Source: CAYYYG01 sp964490875
GTDB lineage: Bacteria > Patescibacteriota > Microgenomatia > UBA1406 > GWC2-37-13
Length of the DNA: 43,855 nucleotides
Assembly: GCA_964490875.1 (NCBI GenBank)
Contig: CAZBEF010000010.1
Coordinates: 1-43,855 of the forward strand
Direction of reading: 5' to 3'
A program made the position numbers and the translations under genes. Below are positions 15,662 to 24,548 of this stretch, one piece after another (positions within the stretch are counted from its first letter, which is position 1; each line of letters begins with the position of its first letter). The notes beneath the pieces were generated by a model. That model made no database searches and had not been told where the DNA came from. It saw only the letters and a list, made by a program, of their open reading frames with translations.

Positions 15662-16507
15662 ATGCGCAAACACCTTCAGAATAGGTCGCATTTTGTTTTT
15701 CTAACTGCATTGTATGCCTTCTTTTTTCTCTGGTGGATTTTAATTCAATTAACTCCGCCGAATCTTGTTCTTGTAGAGGGAATTACTCACGACACCTTAT
15801 TGCAATGGTTTGGTAGTTTATACTTTGTTGTCGCGCTCACCGGAGGCATTTTCGGATTGGTCAATGCCAATAAATGGGGCGGTTGGAAAAGCCTTCTTGG
15901 TAAAGCGCTTATTTTGTTCTCACTCGGACTTCTTGCCCAAGTTTTTGGCCAGATAGCATATTCATATTATATTTATGTCTTAAATATGGAAGTACCCTAT
16001 CCTTCAATAGGCGATATAGGTTATTTTGGCAGTATACCTTTATATATCTATGGTACAGTTCTTCTGGCAAAAGCATCCGGGGTTCATATTGGTATTAAAT
16101 CAATGCAAAACAAAATTCAGGCAGTAGTTATTCCATTAGTATTACTTATTCTTTGTTACTTATTATTTTTACAGCATTACCAATTCGATTGGTCATCACC
16201 TCTGGTAATATTCCTTGACTTTGGTTATCCGATGGGACAGGCCATTTATATTTCGCTCGCAATTCTGGTGTACTTATTATCAAGAAATATTCTGGGCGGC
16301 ATGATGAAAAAAGGAATTTCATATATAATAGTGGCATTATTTGCTCAATATTCTGCCGACTATTTATTCTTGTATCAGGTAAGTCGGAATATGTGGAATG
16401 TAGAAGGAATAAATGAAGTATTATATTTAACCGCTTATTATTTAATGGCTCTTAGTTTGCTGAAATTTGGAGATATATATAAGAGTGTAAGAAGTAATAA
16501 GAATTAA
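15662..16507 (+). CDS. Multi-pass membrane protein, possible sensor-type 7TM domain
   Basis: 281 aa with about eight hydrophobic segments spread over the whole length. A short loop PYPSIGDIGYFGSIPLYIYG near residues 110-130 resembles the P-S-x-x-D-x-x-Y motif seen in membrane domains that precede GGDEF or kinase modules in other bacteria. No catalytic domain is attached. It could be a stand-alone membrane sensor or a transporter-like protein; the function is unknown. Start fixed by the promoter box 8 nt upstream. The 91-aa gene follows after 10 nt, likely in the same transcript. Confidence 0.7.
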   Translation: MRKHLQNRSHFVFLTALYAFFFLWWILIQLTPPNLVLVEGITHDTLLQWFGSLYFVVALTGGIFGLVNANKWGGWKSLLGKALILFSLGLLAQVFGQIAYSYYIYVLNMEVPYPSIGDIGYFGSIPLYIYGTVLLAKASGVHIGIKSMQNKIQAVVIPLVLLILCYLLFLQHYQFDWSSPLVIFLDFGYPMGQAIYISLAILVYLLSRNILGGMMKKGISYIIVALFAQYSADYLFLYQVSRNMWNVEGINEVLYLTAYYLMALSLLKFGDIYKSVRSNKN

Positions 16508-16517
16508 TTAACTACAT

Positions 16518-16793
16518 ATGAGTGTGTACGAACAGGTAGCATCACAAATAGTAAAAGATCAGGAGGCGATTATTGGGCCTTTAGCTTTCGATCAGGCCCG
16601 GAAAGTAAATGGTATTCAAATAGATTTAAACGGCAGCGTAAAGATAAATGGAAATGGAAAACAGATTCTTACAGATTTGGTCAAAGTTTACTCCGAATTC
16701 TTCGGCCAGGCATCGGTTGAAGTATGCCGGGAAGCGGTTCGGGAAGTCGGATCTGAAGTAACAAAAGAAGATCTTCCGGACATCTTGAAATAA
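16518..16793 (+). CDS. Small acidic conserved-looking protein of 91 aa
   Basis: Unrecognised. It is soluble, with helix-forming ends and a central beta-like stretch INGNGKQILTDLVKVYSEFF. Two Val-rich amphipathic helices follow (EVCREAVREVGSEV). Codon use and the 10-nt spacing from the preceding membrane protein support a real gene, probably translated from the same mRNA. It could be a cytoplasmic partner of that membrane protein. Convergent with the fibre gene, whose stop lies 30 nt away. Confidence 0.6.
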   Translation: MSVYEQVASQIVKDQEAIIGPLAFDQARKVNGIQIDLNGSVKINGNGKQILTDLVKVYSEFFGQASVEVCREAVREVGSEVTKEDLPDILK

Positions 16794-16823
16794 CTTCAAT
16801 TATTCTACGAATTAAGCCACTTT

Positions 16824-19800
16824 TTAATTAATTATCAACCAGTTAAACTGCAACTCTGGGTGAATAGCTTCGCTTATCCCAACTCTAAAATACGGCTGGC
16901 AGACATCAGTCTTATCTTTGCATGATTCTTTCTCCAGAATACTTAACTGTCCAGTAGTCAATTGTTCTGTCGGCGTAAGGTACACAAGTGAGCCTTCTTT
17001 AATTTTATCGGTATAAATGATCACTTCGGTAGAATCCTTGGGCACAATACCAATGCCGGCGGCTTTTTTATCGGCGTTGAAAGCAGGCGCGAACAATCCG
17101 CGCTTTTCAAAATTATCTTCCGCGCTAATTAATGCACCAGAATCTGTGGCTTCCATGTATTTGCTGAGCGAGATTTCGTCAAACTGCGCAGAACCGGAAG
17201 CATCAATCGAGGCAACTTCAGATCCGGCAGGGTTGGCTATAACCAACTTATCCGCTCCCGAATCTTTCGCAGATAGCTTTACCGTAACATTGTGGTCAAT
17301 CGCTTCGATAGTGTTGGTTTTCACGCCGCCACGGGCGATAACAGCCCCTTTAGAGGTCATTGTGCCATCCCGAGCTATGGTGATAGCCCCATCAAAGAGT
17401 GTGATGGTTGATAGGGCAGAAATATTTAGATTATTAGCCAGCGATAGGATTGAATCATTTTCAATAATGGTTGTTCCCACTGTTACCGACTGCGCGGCAT
17501 TTATAGCATAGACATTTGCTTTTCCTGTTACGGTTAAATTCTCGAGCTTTAGCTGTTCCATTTCGTCGGCCAAATGGGTAATGGTTCGGTTTGTTATACT
17601 TTCAGACGGGTTTTGTATAGAATCGGGGACATGATAATATTGTGGATCAGCGAGCTGGTCATTTTTAATTTGAGCAATGAGTTTTTGTATTTCTTTTGTA
17701 TCGAATGATGAATTTTTTGTGGTTTCATCGGTCGAAGTATTTGTGTTATTAGAAGCTATTGCTGCTGAATCTGATGAAGGAGCTGGATTTTGACTCAACG
17801 ATGCTGGCAGCGAAGCTTGTGCTTTGCTCGAATCTGACAACGAATTGATTCTTTGTTCTAATGCCCTAATAGTATTTGATTGAATATTGTCGGCTACCAG
17901 AGTACCTGATATCGTAGCAAACTGAGAATTCAAAGCATCAGATGTAATGGATCTTGCGGCCAATTCACCAGATATAGAAGCCGAATTTGCTGCAAGAGTT
18001 CCACTAAACGTAGCATTACCTGCCGCATCAATAGAGGCTGCTTTTTGTCCATTGACGCCTTTAATAATGAGCTCTGCAAGCGGTCCTTTTGTAGCAGAAG
18101 GGGAGGAATCGGCAGGCTGATCCAGATTAATTTCGATACTTTTTCCGTCCGTATTAATTTCATTTGTGTGTATATTCGCCAGACGTGAAGAACCTGTCGC
18201 AATCAGATCTGTTGTCTCAACAATAGGTGATTGTATTTTCTCTGCTACGATTAAATTCTGAATTTTTAAGATGGTGTTTTGAGCTTTAGAATAGGCGATA
18301 TCTAAAAATTCTCCAGATTTTTCAGCAGAAAAATTCTTTGCTTGCCAAAGTGCAGTTAAGAGGTTTTTCTCCTCTTCTGATGCCCTTTCGAAGATACTAT
18401 TGAATAATCTTATCTGATTTTCTTCTTTTTTAAGCATTCCATTATATACATATTCAGTTGTTGAATCCGATCTTACTTCTCCTGTTGAATTTAGAGAAAG
18501 AGAAGGGTCATTCCATGAAATATTGACAAATGTTAAAATGCTGTTTTTATCTTGTTCTGGCGACCAATCTTCTAAAGCTCTTCCGATAATCTGTCCAGCT
18601 TGTTTTGCTTTCATCGCTTTACCCGGTTCAGCAGATGCTGTCAGTAAATCTCCCGCTTTTATCACGTCCGAATTCTTTGAGATTTTTACTGGTATGCGGC
18701 CTCCCAGAGCCACAGGAAATGCATATTCATCCTTGCTGAAATTATTTCCAAAACTGTCATATGGTTTCGTAGATACAACGCCGATTACACGGGAATCATA
18801 CGCAGTATCAGATTTATTGACATACGCCTTACTATTTCCATTTGCGATTAAACCTCCGTTCGATGCGATAACAATATCTCCAGCTTCTATTGTTCTATCT
18901 GAGCTACCGTAATATTCTGCGATATCCGCTCCTCCTGTTTCGCAGTCGCCGATAAGAACATTTTGAGTAGAAGTTGTATCTGAACCGCTGTGGCAAAGAC
19001 GCTGTGTATACTGGGTTGATACTTCTATCTTTGTCTGGCCGCCGCTCACATCCAGCCGTGCAGATGGATTTACAGTGCCAACTCCCGTATCGCCGTTATA
19101 TTTCACAACAAATCGAGTCTGACCCGAAGCAGAAGCAGCTATTATATCCTGTTTCTCCGTCTGATCGAATATCGCTAGAGCTTTTCCTGTCGCATTGTCT
19201 GATGGATCTTTTGTAACAAATAGTTTGCTTATTATTGAGTTTATATTAGAAGTTCCGATTCCAACTTTAGTATTAGATTGATTCATATACAAATAAGGGG
19301 AAGATAGGGTCCAAGAGCTTATATTTTTGGGACAATTATTGCCTTGTTCATCGCATAAAGCAACGCCATTTTGGAGAAATTTACCTGCGTAAATGGTTGC
19401 CCACTGTTTGGTTTCTGAACCTAAATTGAATATATCATTACTGTCTGGTCCAACATCGCCAGCAACCTGAAGCTTAAAATCAGATGCATCTTCGGTGCTT
19501 ATTCCTACATTGCCATCGCTGCCAATAAACAAATTGCTGACTGAATCGGCGAAGCCGCCTGTCTTAAATTTAAGGCTTCCTGAAAGTCCAGAGGTTAATA
19601 TAATGTCATTTTGATCTCCCGATTCCAAAGAAAGGGCCCCATCACTTTTTATTGAAAATGTTCCTTCTGGAGAATGTCCATAAATGGCGCTTTCAGAAGC
19701 CTCAATATGAATAGCTCCATTATCATCTATATACGGAACAGAGCTTGCACTGGAGCCTAATTCCATACCTTGTAAACGCTCGGAATCTAGTGAATACGAA

Positions 19801-20693
19801 ACATTGGCTATCTGTTGACGGGGTTCCAACTCTTTATCCGATCCTATACTGATACCTAAATACAGCCCAGGATACTCTGAAAATATAGATTGGGGAATAG
19901 GATCCATGTTGCAGTCTTTTCCGATTACAACCGAAGTAAAACCGTCAAAATCTGGAGTTACGCCGTTAACTCCTTTACATAGTCCAGTGTATATCGGCTT
20001 ACTTGATTTTTCCTGATTATATATTCTAAATGCGACATCTGTTTTAGAAGTAATGGGATTTCCCAGATTATCATACAACTTTCCTTTAAATGCTAAAATT
20101 CTACCTCTTTTCGGTTTTTCCACTTTGGCAGCGGAAGAGTTTTTACTACTATATTTATTTACTAAGAAAGAAGTAATGTTAAACAACAGAAATGTAAAGA
20201 CTATTCCGATTATTCCATACTGAATCAACTTAAAACGAGAGGAATTGAATCTGATAGACTCTGGTTGAATATGCATGTCAGGTTTTGATACTTTTATATC
20301 AGGAGTATCTTGAGGCTTGTCAGGCACTTGTTTATTTTTATTTAATTGAGGAGTTTTAGGAATGTTATGAACCAGGCGTGCTGGATTATGTGAAATATGA
20401 GCTTCTTTTACTAAAAAATCAAAATACTTTCGTAAAGAAGATAATCTTCTGTTAACAGTGATAACAGGAACGAGATTTTTTAATAAGTATTCCTTATAAG
20501 AAGCAATCGTTTCTTTTTGAATAAAATCTAAAGAGGTAGATACTTTGTCCTTGTCAAGGTTATTACTAATCCAACCTACGAAATGACGAATATCGGAAAG
20601 GTAGTTTTTAAGAGTATCTGCCGAAATATTTTCCGCACGCAGAAAATCCTTAAATTTAGGCTCAAAATTATAGAGATTATACCTCTGATCCAT
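16824..20693 (-). CDS. Membrane-anchored fibre protein with a tyrosine-recombinase N-terminal (SAM-like) domain
   Basis: 1,289 aa from the ATG at 20693; an ATG three codons upstream (20702) is possible, but it begins 3 nt after the apparent -10. Residues ~8-110 match the core-binding domain of XerC/XerD-type integrases: FLRAENISADTLKNYLSDIR, then VNRRLSSLRKYFDFLVKE and NPARLV. The catalytic R-H-R-Y domain is absent. A Pro/Lys linker and one membrane segment (~155-178) follow. The rest is predicted extracellular and starts with a beta domain (GKLYDNLGNPITSKTDV...). It contains GNVGISTEDAS, KVGIGTSN and GVGTVNPSARLDV repeats, a module at ~605-728 (GDIVIASNGG ... YDSRVIGVVST ... GRALEDW) shared with the c-like ATPase subunit, and long stretches of beta-helix-like repeats to the C-terminus. 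The likely role is a surface fibre or adhesin tethered to a cytoplasmic DNA- or protein-binding domain. Convergent with the 91-aa gene. Confidence 0.85.
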   Translation of the reverse strand: MDQRYNLYNFEPKFKDFLRAENISADTLKNYLSDIRHFVGWISNNLDKDKVSTSLDFIQKETIASYKEYLLKNLVPVITVNRRLSSLRKYFDFLVKEAHISHNPARLVHNIPKTPQLNKNKQVPDKPQDTPDIKVSKPDMHIQPESIRFNSSRFKLIQYGIIGIVFTFLLFNITSFLVNKYSSKNSSAAKVEKPKRGRILAFKGKLYDNLGNPITSKTDVAFRIYNQEKSSKPIYTGLCKGVNGVTPDFDGFTSVVIGKDCNMDPIPQSIFSEYPGLYLGISIGSDKELEPRQQIANVSYSLDSERLQGMELGSSASSVPYIDDNGAIHIEASESAIYGHSPEGTFSIKSDGALSLESGDQNDIILTSGLSGSLKFKTGGFADSVSNLFIGSDGNVGISTEDASDFKLQVAGDVGPDSNDIFNLGSETKQWATIYAGKFLQNGVALCDEQGNNCPKNISSWTLSSPYLYMNQSNTKVGIGTSNINSIISKLFVTKDPSDNATGKALAIFDQTEKQDIIAASASGQTRFVVKYNGDTGVGTVNPSARLDVSGGQTKIEVSTQYTQRLCHSGSDTTSTQNVLIGDCETGGADIAEYYGSSDRTIEAGDIVIASNGGLIANGNSKAYVNKSDTAYDSRVIGVVSTKPYDSFGNNFSKDEYAFPVALGGRIPVKISKNSDVIKAGDLLTASAEPGKAMKAKQAGQIIGRALEDWSPEQDKNSILTFVNISWNDPSLSLNSTGEVRSDSTTEYVYNGMLKKEENQIRLFNSIFERASEEEKNLLTALWQAKNFSAEKSGEFLDIAYSKAQNTILKIQNLIVAEKIQSPIVETTDLIATGSSRLANIHTNEINTDGKSIEINLDQPADSSPSATKGPLAELIIKGVNGQKAASIDAAGNATFSGTLAANSASISGELAARSITSDALNSQFATISGTLVADNIQSNTIRALEQRINSLSDSSKAQASLPASLSQNPAPSSDSAAIASNNTNTSTDETTKNSSFDTKEIQKLIAQIKNDQLADPQYYHVPDSIQNPSESITNRTITHLADEMEQLKLENLTVTGKANVYAINAAQSVTVGTTIIENDSILSLANNLNISALSTITLFDGAITIARDGTMTSKGAVIARGGVKTNTIEAIDHNVTVKLSAKDSGADKLVIANPAGSEVASIDASGSAQFDEISLSKYMEATDSGALISAEDNFEKRGLFAPAFNADKKAAGIGIVPKDSTEVIIYTDKIKEGSLVYLTPTEQLTTGQLSILEKESCKDKTDVCQPYFRVGISEAIHPELQFNWLIIN

Positions 20694-20705
20694 GAATATC
20701 ATCTT

Positions 20706-20730
20706 AGTATAAGCGAATTACGCTTGTCAA
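20706..20730 (-). promoter_or_regulatory. Possible promoter and small inverted repeat of the anchored fibre gene
   Basis: On the minus strand: TTGACA (20725-20730) and TATACT (20706-20711), with a spacer of only 13 nt, shorter than normal. The spacer includes the inverted repeat AAGCG-AATTA-CGCTT (20711-20725), which might be an operator. The -10 is 12 nt from the ATG at 20693. Confidence 0.35.
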
Positions 20731-21599
20731 GAGATATTTAGTATATGTTTTGATATAGTTATTTTGAAGGAAAAATCGAGAACCAGTATAGATTATTTAT
20801 TATTTAAATGTATTTATATATTATACCGAATGTTGTTTAGACCATCTTAACAATCCCCTAAAATATAAAATCTTATAGTATTATATATTGTTTATATAGT
20901 AATTCTTCTAAAACCATCTATATTAAGTTTGGGGCATAAAAAGGCCGAAATATTTATTTTAATGATCTTTGGCAACTTCACCTGCAGATGTGTCTAAGGT
21001 ATTAATATAATTCTTCAGCCTATTTTTTTTATCAATCTAGTCAATACGATAGACTAGAAAAGTAATCTTAAAGGCAGAATAAATGTAATTAAAACGTTTT
21101 TTGGCTAGAAATCTGATAGTTTCATTAAAAGTGATCAAATGAATCCTATTACTAAGTTATTACATTTTTTTGAAATCATTATTAATAATATATTCAAAAA
21201 TATACATGATGTGGTTGCCTATTACTTCTGATCCAAAAAGACTATTATAGGAGACCGATTATCAGACCAACTGAATAAATGATAGTTGTCATTTATATGT
21301 ATCTAGAACGTCATTAAAGGATATGCTCAGCACAATATACAATTTATTATTAGTAGTATGACTTGAGTAATAATTACTATATAAAACAAACATTAATCTT
21401 TTAAAAAGATAAATTACATTTTTACTGTATTTATCTCGTTCGTATAGCAGTTATGCTGTTTTTTATACTTCTAGATTATTTTTAAGCCTTATACTTACTT
21501 TTCCCGATAGACAATAGAATACAAGTTAATCTAAATACACTTCTAAATACATAATCTGAAATATTTTTAAATTATTAATTACATTTAATTATCTTCTTA

Positions 21600-21628
21600 T
21601 TGACAAAATATTTATCGTCTGTTACATT
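21600..21628 (+). promoter_or_regulatory. Promoter of the PaaX-like regulator (leaderless type)
   Basis: A perfect TTGACA (21600-21605), 17-nt spacer, TACATT (21623-21628) with extended TGT. The ATG at 21638 is 9 nt beyond the -10. Confidence 0.65.
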
Positions 21629-21637
21629 TTTAATACT

Positions 21638-22492
21638 ATGGCAGTTAAAGAAAGACGGACGAAAATATTACTCGCATTATTTTTACTTACCGATGTTAAA
21701 TTCGACTACGTAGTATTAGATGAAAAAGTTCAAAATGTTTTTGACATATACTTCAATCAGAAAACAAGAGGCACTATTTCAGGGTTGTTAAAGGAAGGTA
21801 AAATAGAAAAACTAGAAGGTGCTGATTTAAATAAGACAGCCTCGATTGTCCAGGAATTAGATAAAACTTCTACAGACGCGGCTTTATCGCAGGCACAGTC
21901 TGAATTAGATTCTGCTATTCAGCAGCAATCTGGAGATACTAATCGATATAAAATCACTGATAAAGGATTTCAAGAATTATCTCTTAATTTTCCTATTTTT
22001 CGATTTATGAAAGATACATGGGATGGCAAATGGCGAATACTTTCTTATGAAATTCCTGAAAAAAAACGAGATCTTCGCGATCGTTTACGACGTGAAGTAG
22101 CAGGGTGGGGTTTAGGCCCTTGGCACAGGTCATTTTGGATAACTCCGCACCCTATCATAAATAACCTTAAACTGCTGGTTTCACAGAAAGAAGAGGAACA
22201 GTATGTGCAGGCGTTTGAGTCAGAACATGTTTTTGGTGATAAAGAGATACTGATTGAAAAGGTGTGGCAGAAAACAGCATTAGATAAGCAATATAGGGAA
22301 CTATTTAAAAAATGGCATGATATCCTATCAAAAAATGAAGATAAAGCAGTGAAGCTTAAAAAAGTGATTGATGAATACTTGGTTTTACTCCGCTTAGATC
22401 CAGGGTTGCCTGTTAATCTTATCGGCAAAACATGGATAGGGTATGAGGCATTTCAAATCTTCAAAGAAATTCGCGGCATACTCCTTAGCTGA
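21638..22492 (+). CDS. PaaX-family-like transcriptional regulator with Cas2-like domain
   Basis: 284 aa. The N-terminus (~1-110) is helical with a winged-helix-like end (RYKITDKGFQELSLNFP). The middle (~125-210) has the Cas2-like ferredoxin fold signature of PaaX proteins: WDGKWRILSYEIPEKKRDLR, then LRREVAGWGLGPWHRSFWIT, with a strand, helix and strand ending in the conserved SxW. The C-terminal part has LDPGLPVNLIGKTWIG, like the P-L-L-P-x-x-W-x-G region of PaaX. The family represses aromatic-acid catabolism genes in proteobacteria, but in CPR the targets are unknown. There are no CRISPR repeats or other cas genes here, so it should not be called Cas2. It stands alone after a 935-nt gene-free stretch. 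Confidence 0.78.
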   Translation: MAVKERRTKILLALFLLTDVKFDYVVLDEKVQNVFDIYFNQKTRGTISGLLKEGKIEKLEGADLNKTASIVQELDKTSTDAALSQAQSELDSAIQQQSGDTNRYKITDKGFQELSLNFPIFRFMKDTWDGKWRILSYEIPEKKRDLRDRLRREVAGWGLGPWHRSFWITPHPIINNLKLLVSQKEEEQYVQAFESEHVFGDKEILIEKVWQKTALDKQYRELFKKWHDILSKNEDKAVKLKKVIDEYLVLLRLDPGLPVNLIGKTWIGYEAFQIFKEIRGILLS

Positions 22493-22710
22493 ATGTTCAG
22501 ATAGATAAAATACGATAGTTAAAATAACGTAAAAAACTTCATACAAAACGTTCGACATAAAACTGCTTAGGTTGTGTAAAAATTTAAAACTGATAAAATT
22601 GCAACTCTACTTAAAAACTAGATGTTGAACTACGTTAGTGTAAAAATAAACATATTTAATAGAAATTTAAAACAGTCGATTTTCTAATATAATACTATGT
22701 AAGGCATTCA

Positions 22711-22749
22711 GGTTACAAGTAATAGTACGTTCGTAACCAGCAAAACTGG
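22711..22749. repeat. Two adjacent hairpins in the gap between the PaaX-like gene and the comEC hydrolase
   Basis: GGTTAC (22711-22716) pairs with GTAACC (22733-22738). Overlapping its end is ACCAG-CAAAA-CTGGT (22736-22749-50). The two cannot form fully at once, so this could be a switch, a small RNA or chance. No T-run follows. The surrounding ~295-nt gap has no gene. Confidence 0.3.
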
Positions 22750-22787
22750 TGTTAAAATAAATTACTACTGGGATTTAATAATTCTCC

Positions 22788-23729
22788 TTATTTCCCACGT
22801 TCAATAGTGTTGTTCTGTAGGTAGAATACTATACTTCCTTCGGAATAAGTCCCAAGATACTTTTTATGATATTTTTTAAACATTTCTATAATTTCTTTAG
22901 ATGGAAGATTGTAACGATTATTCTTGCCTGCGCTTATCACCGATACGGTAGGGTCTGCTAACTGAAGAAAATTATCAGTTACACCAGTCTTAGAGCCGTG
23001 ATGTGGCATTTTAAGAATATTCGTTTTTATTTGTGTTTTGTCTTCAATTTTAGCTAACGTTTGTGCATCCGCATCTCCAGTAAATAGAAGTATCAGATTA
23101 TTTTCTCTGAAAGTAAATATTAGCGAGAAAGTGTTCGGATCAAGAGAGGATTCACCCATATATTGGTTAATATCAGCAGTAGATGTCTCTTTAGTCAATT
23201 GATATTCAGTCTTTTGGAGATGATCTGTTAAGGAAGACATTAAATACCCACTAGAAGGCCATACAAAATTGAATGTATCGTTTCCCACAGTTAGATGCAT
23301 ACCTTCATGAGGAAAATAAATATGAGTTTGATTTAACGCTAGTATTTTCAATAAGGTGCGAAAAGATTCATTCTTGCTCTTTAGCGGTGTCATAAACATA
23401 TTGAGAATCTTGTATCTTCGGCCAATTTCAAGAAATCCAAAATAATGGTCTTTCTGAGGATGACTGATAAATGCCATTTCGATTGTGCGATCGTAGAAGG
23501 GCATGTGCTCATTTAAACACCGAAGTACAGAATTGTCTGGGCCGGCATCAATTAGAACATCGATTTGATTATGAATTCGAATATAAGCAGCATCGCCTTG
23601 TCCCACATCGCAGAATACGATTTTTGTCCGTGTATCGAAAGCATACTTAAAAAATATAAAGCTCAGAATCAATATGGAAAACATACACATGAAGAAAAGA
23701 AATTTAATAGATGGAGAGGAATTTTCCAT
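22788..23729 (-). CDS. ComEC-type metallo-beta-lactamase-fold hydrolase (detached C-terminal part of ComEC)
   Basis: 313 aa. One N-terminal membrane segment (~8-30) is followed by a metallo-beta-lactamase domain: FCDVGQGDAAYI (39-50), LIDAGP (59-64), SHPQKDH (89-95), LFTGDAD and MPHHGSKTG. This is the hydrolase normally fused at the C-terminus of ComEC, thought to degrade the non-transported DNA strand. The usual H-x-H-x-D-H is H90-x-Q-x-D94-H95 here, a substitution common in ComEC proteins. The N-terminal anchor would place the domain outside. It starts 3 nt after the stop of the channel gene, so the two are co-transcribed and effectively a split ComEC. Confidence 0.92.
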   Translation of the reverse strand: MENSSPSIKFLFFMCMFSILILSFIFFKYAFDTRTKIVFCDVGQGDAAYIRIHNQIDVLIDAGPDNSVLRCLNEHMPFYDRTIEMAFISHPQKDHYFGFLEIGRRYKILNMFMTPLKSKNESFRTLLKILALNQTHIYFPHEGMHLTVGNDTFNFVWPSSGYLMSSLTDHLQKTEYQLTKETSTADINQYMGESSLDPNTFSLIFTFRENNLILLFTGDADAQTLAKIEDKTQIKTNILKMPHHGSKTGVTDNFLQLADPTVSVISAGKNNRYNLPSKEIIEMFKKYHKKYLGTYSEGSIVFYLQNNTIERGK

Positions 23730-23732
23730 AAT

Positions 23733-24548
23733 CTAAAATTGAAAAAAAATGAGGGGCAGTGAGGCGAGAGTTTTAATAATCCATACTATATAGCTCAGAA
23801 GTCCATAGCAAATAAATGAAAACACAAGTCCGAGAACTGGGTGAATGGCTCCCAAAAAGGCAGTTAAAAAACCAAATATCATAAGCGGGGCAATTACCCA
23901 TGAAATGAACACATTTGCAAAAGGCGCAATAAGAGATACCTGTCTAAAATAAATAAATATTATGGGCACAGTAAAAACCTGTGCAGCCATCGAAGTTTTA
24001 AAATCCTCCATACAGTAGTTTTTTATTTGTGAAAAAATCGATTGATCTTTTTCCTCATTTTTAGATTTACTACTGAAGAGAATTAAACCTAAAGTAGCAC
24101 CATATGAGAGTTGAAACGACACACCTTGTATCCATTCAGGCCTTATTAGGGCTGTAATAAGAGCAGAAATGCCAAGTACATAGATAGCGAAAGTTTTTCT
24201 GCCGGTAATAATAGATACAAACGTTAAAATACTCATAAAACCGGCACGGACAATCGGGGCTTGAGGACGGACAAAAGCTATAAAAATAATAACGAATAGT
24301 ATCGTTATCAAGTATGAGTGTAATTTGCTAATACCAGATGTTATTTTTGTGACAAGCGCTGTCATAATATTAATGTTCGTACCAGATAAGACTACGATAT
24401 GCAATAGGCCAACAACTTGAATTTCACGATAGAACACTTTATCTCCTTTCAAGGGAATTCCAAATATAATTCCATTTAATAGGGAAGCATGCGGCTCTGG
24501 AAGATAATGATTTATCACCGTAGTAAATATTTCAGGACTGAAGTTCAT
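23733..24548 (-). CDS. comEC: ComEC/Rec2-type DNA uptake channel (competence domain only)
   Basis: 271 aa. The Competence domain begins at once: LPEPHASLLNGIIFGIPLKG, then GLLHIVVLSGTNINI (the H-x-x-x-x-SG motif), QAPIVRAGFMS, and WIQGVSFQLSYGATLGLILF, with about eight membrane helices. It forms the inner-membrane channel for single-stranded DNA. Compared with full-length ComEC (~700+ aa) it lacks the N-terminal OB-fold/membrane part and the C-terminal hydrolase; the hydrolase is the next gene. Its ATG overlaps the comEA stop by 4 nt. CPR bacteria commonly retain DNA-uptake genes, which fits a need to scavenge nucleic acids. Confidence 0.93.
   Translation of the reverse strand: MNFSPEIFTTVINHYLPEPHASLLNGIIFGIPLKGDKVFYREIQVVGLLHIVVLSGTNINIMTALVTKITSGISKLHSYLITILFVIIFIAFVRPQAPIVRAGFMSILTFVSIITGRKTFAIYVLGISALITALIRPEWIQGVSFQLSYGATLGLILFSSKSKNEEKDQSIFSQIKNYCMEDFKTSMAAQVFTVPIIFIYFRQVSLIAPFANVFISWVIAPLMIFGFLTAFLGAIHPVLGLVFSFICYGLLSYIVWIIKTLASLPLIFFQF

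Larger units (their letters stand above)
20703..21637. other. Gene-free AT-rich stretch of about 935 nt
   Basis: Very AT-rich with stops in all frames; I find no gene, tRNA or rRNA. Visible structure: inverted repeat TCTAGTC / GACTAGA (21036-21058, 9-nt loop); inverted repeat AGATAAAT / ATTTATCT (21407-21436, 14-nt loop); a small AGCA/TGCT hairpin followed by six T (21446-21464), which could be a weak terminator for an unseen transcript. Promoters for the flanking divergent genes lie at its two ends. The length is unusual for such a compact genome. Confidence 0.6.

Noticed and set aside
17017..19216. Plus-strand open frames inside the anchored fibre gene
   Set aside because: Antisense shadows of a clear 1,289-codon gene; low-complexity translations.
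16824..20693. Active integrase or prophage marker
   Set aside because: Only the N-terminal core-binding domain is present; the catalytic R-H-R-Y residues are missing and no att sites or phage genes are nearby.
20703..21637. tRNA or rRNA gene in the long gap
   Set aside because: No T-loop-like GGTTCGA..C box, no CCA end and no paired acceptor stem found by eye.
21638..22492. Cas2 as the identity of the PaaX-like protein
   Set aside because: The Cas2-like fold is embedded in a 284-aa protein with PaaX-type flanks; there is no CRISPR array or other cas gene.
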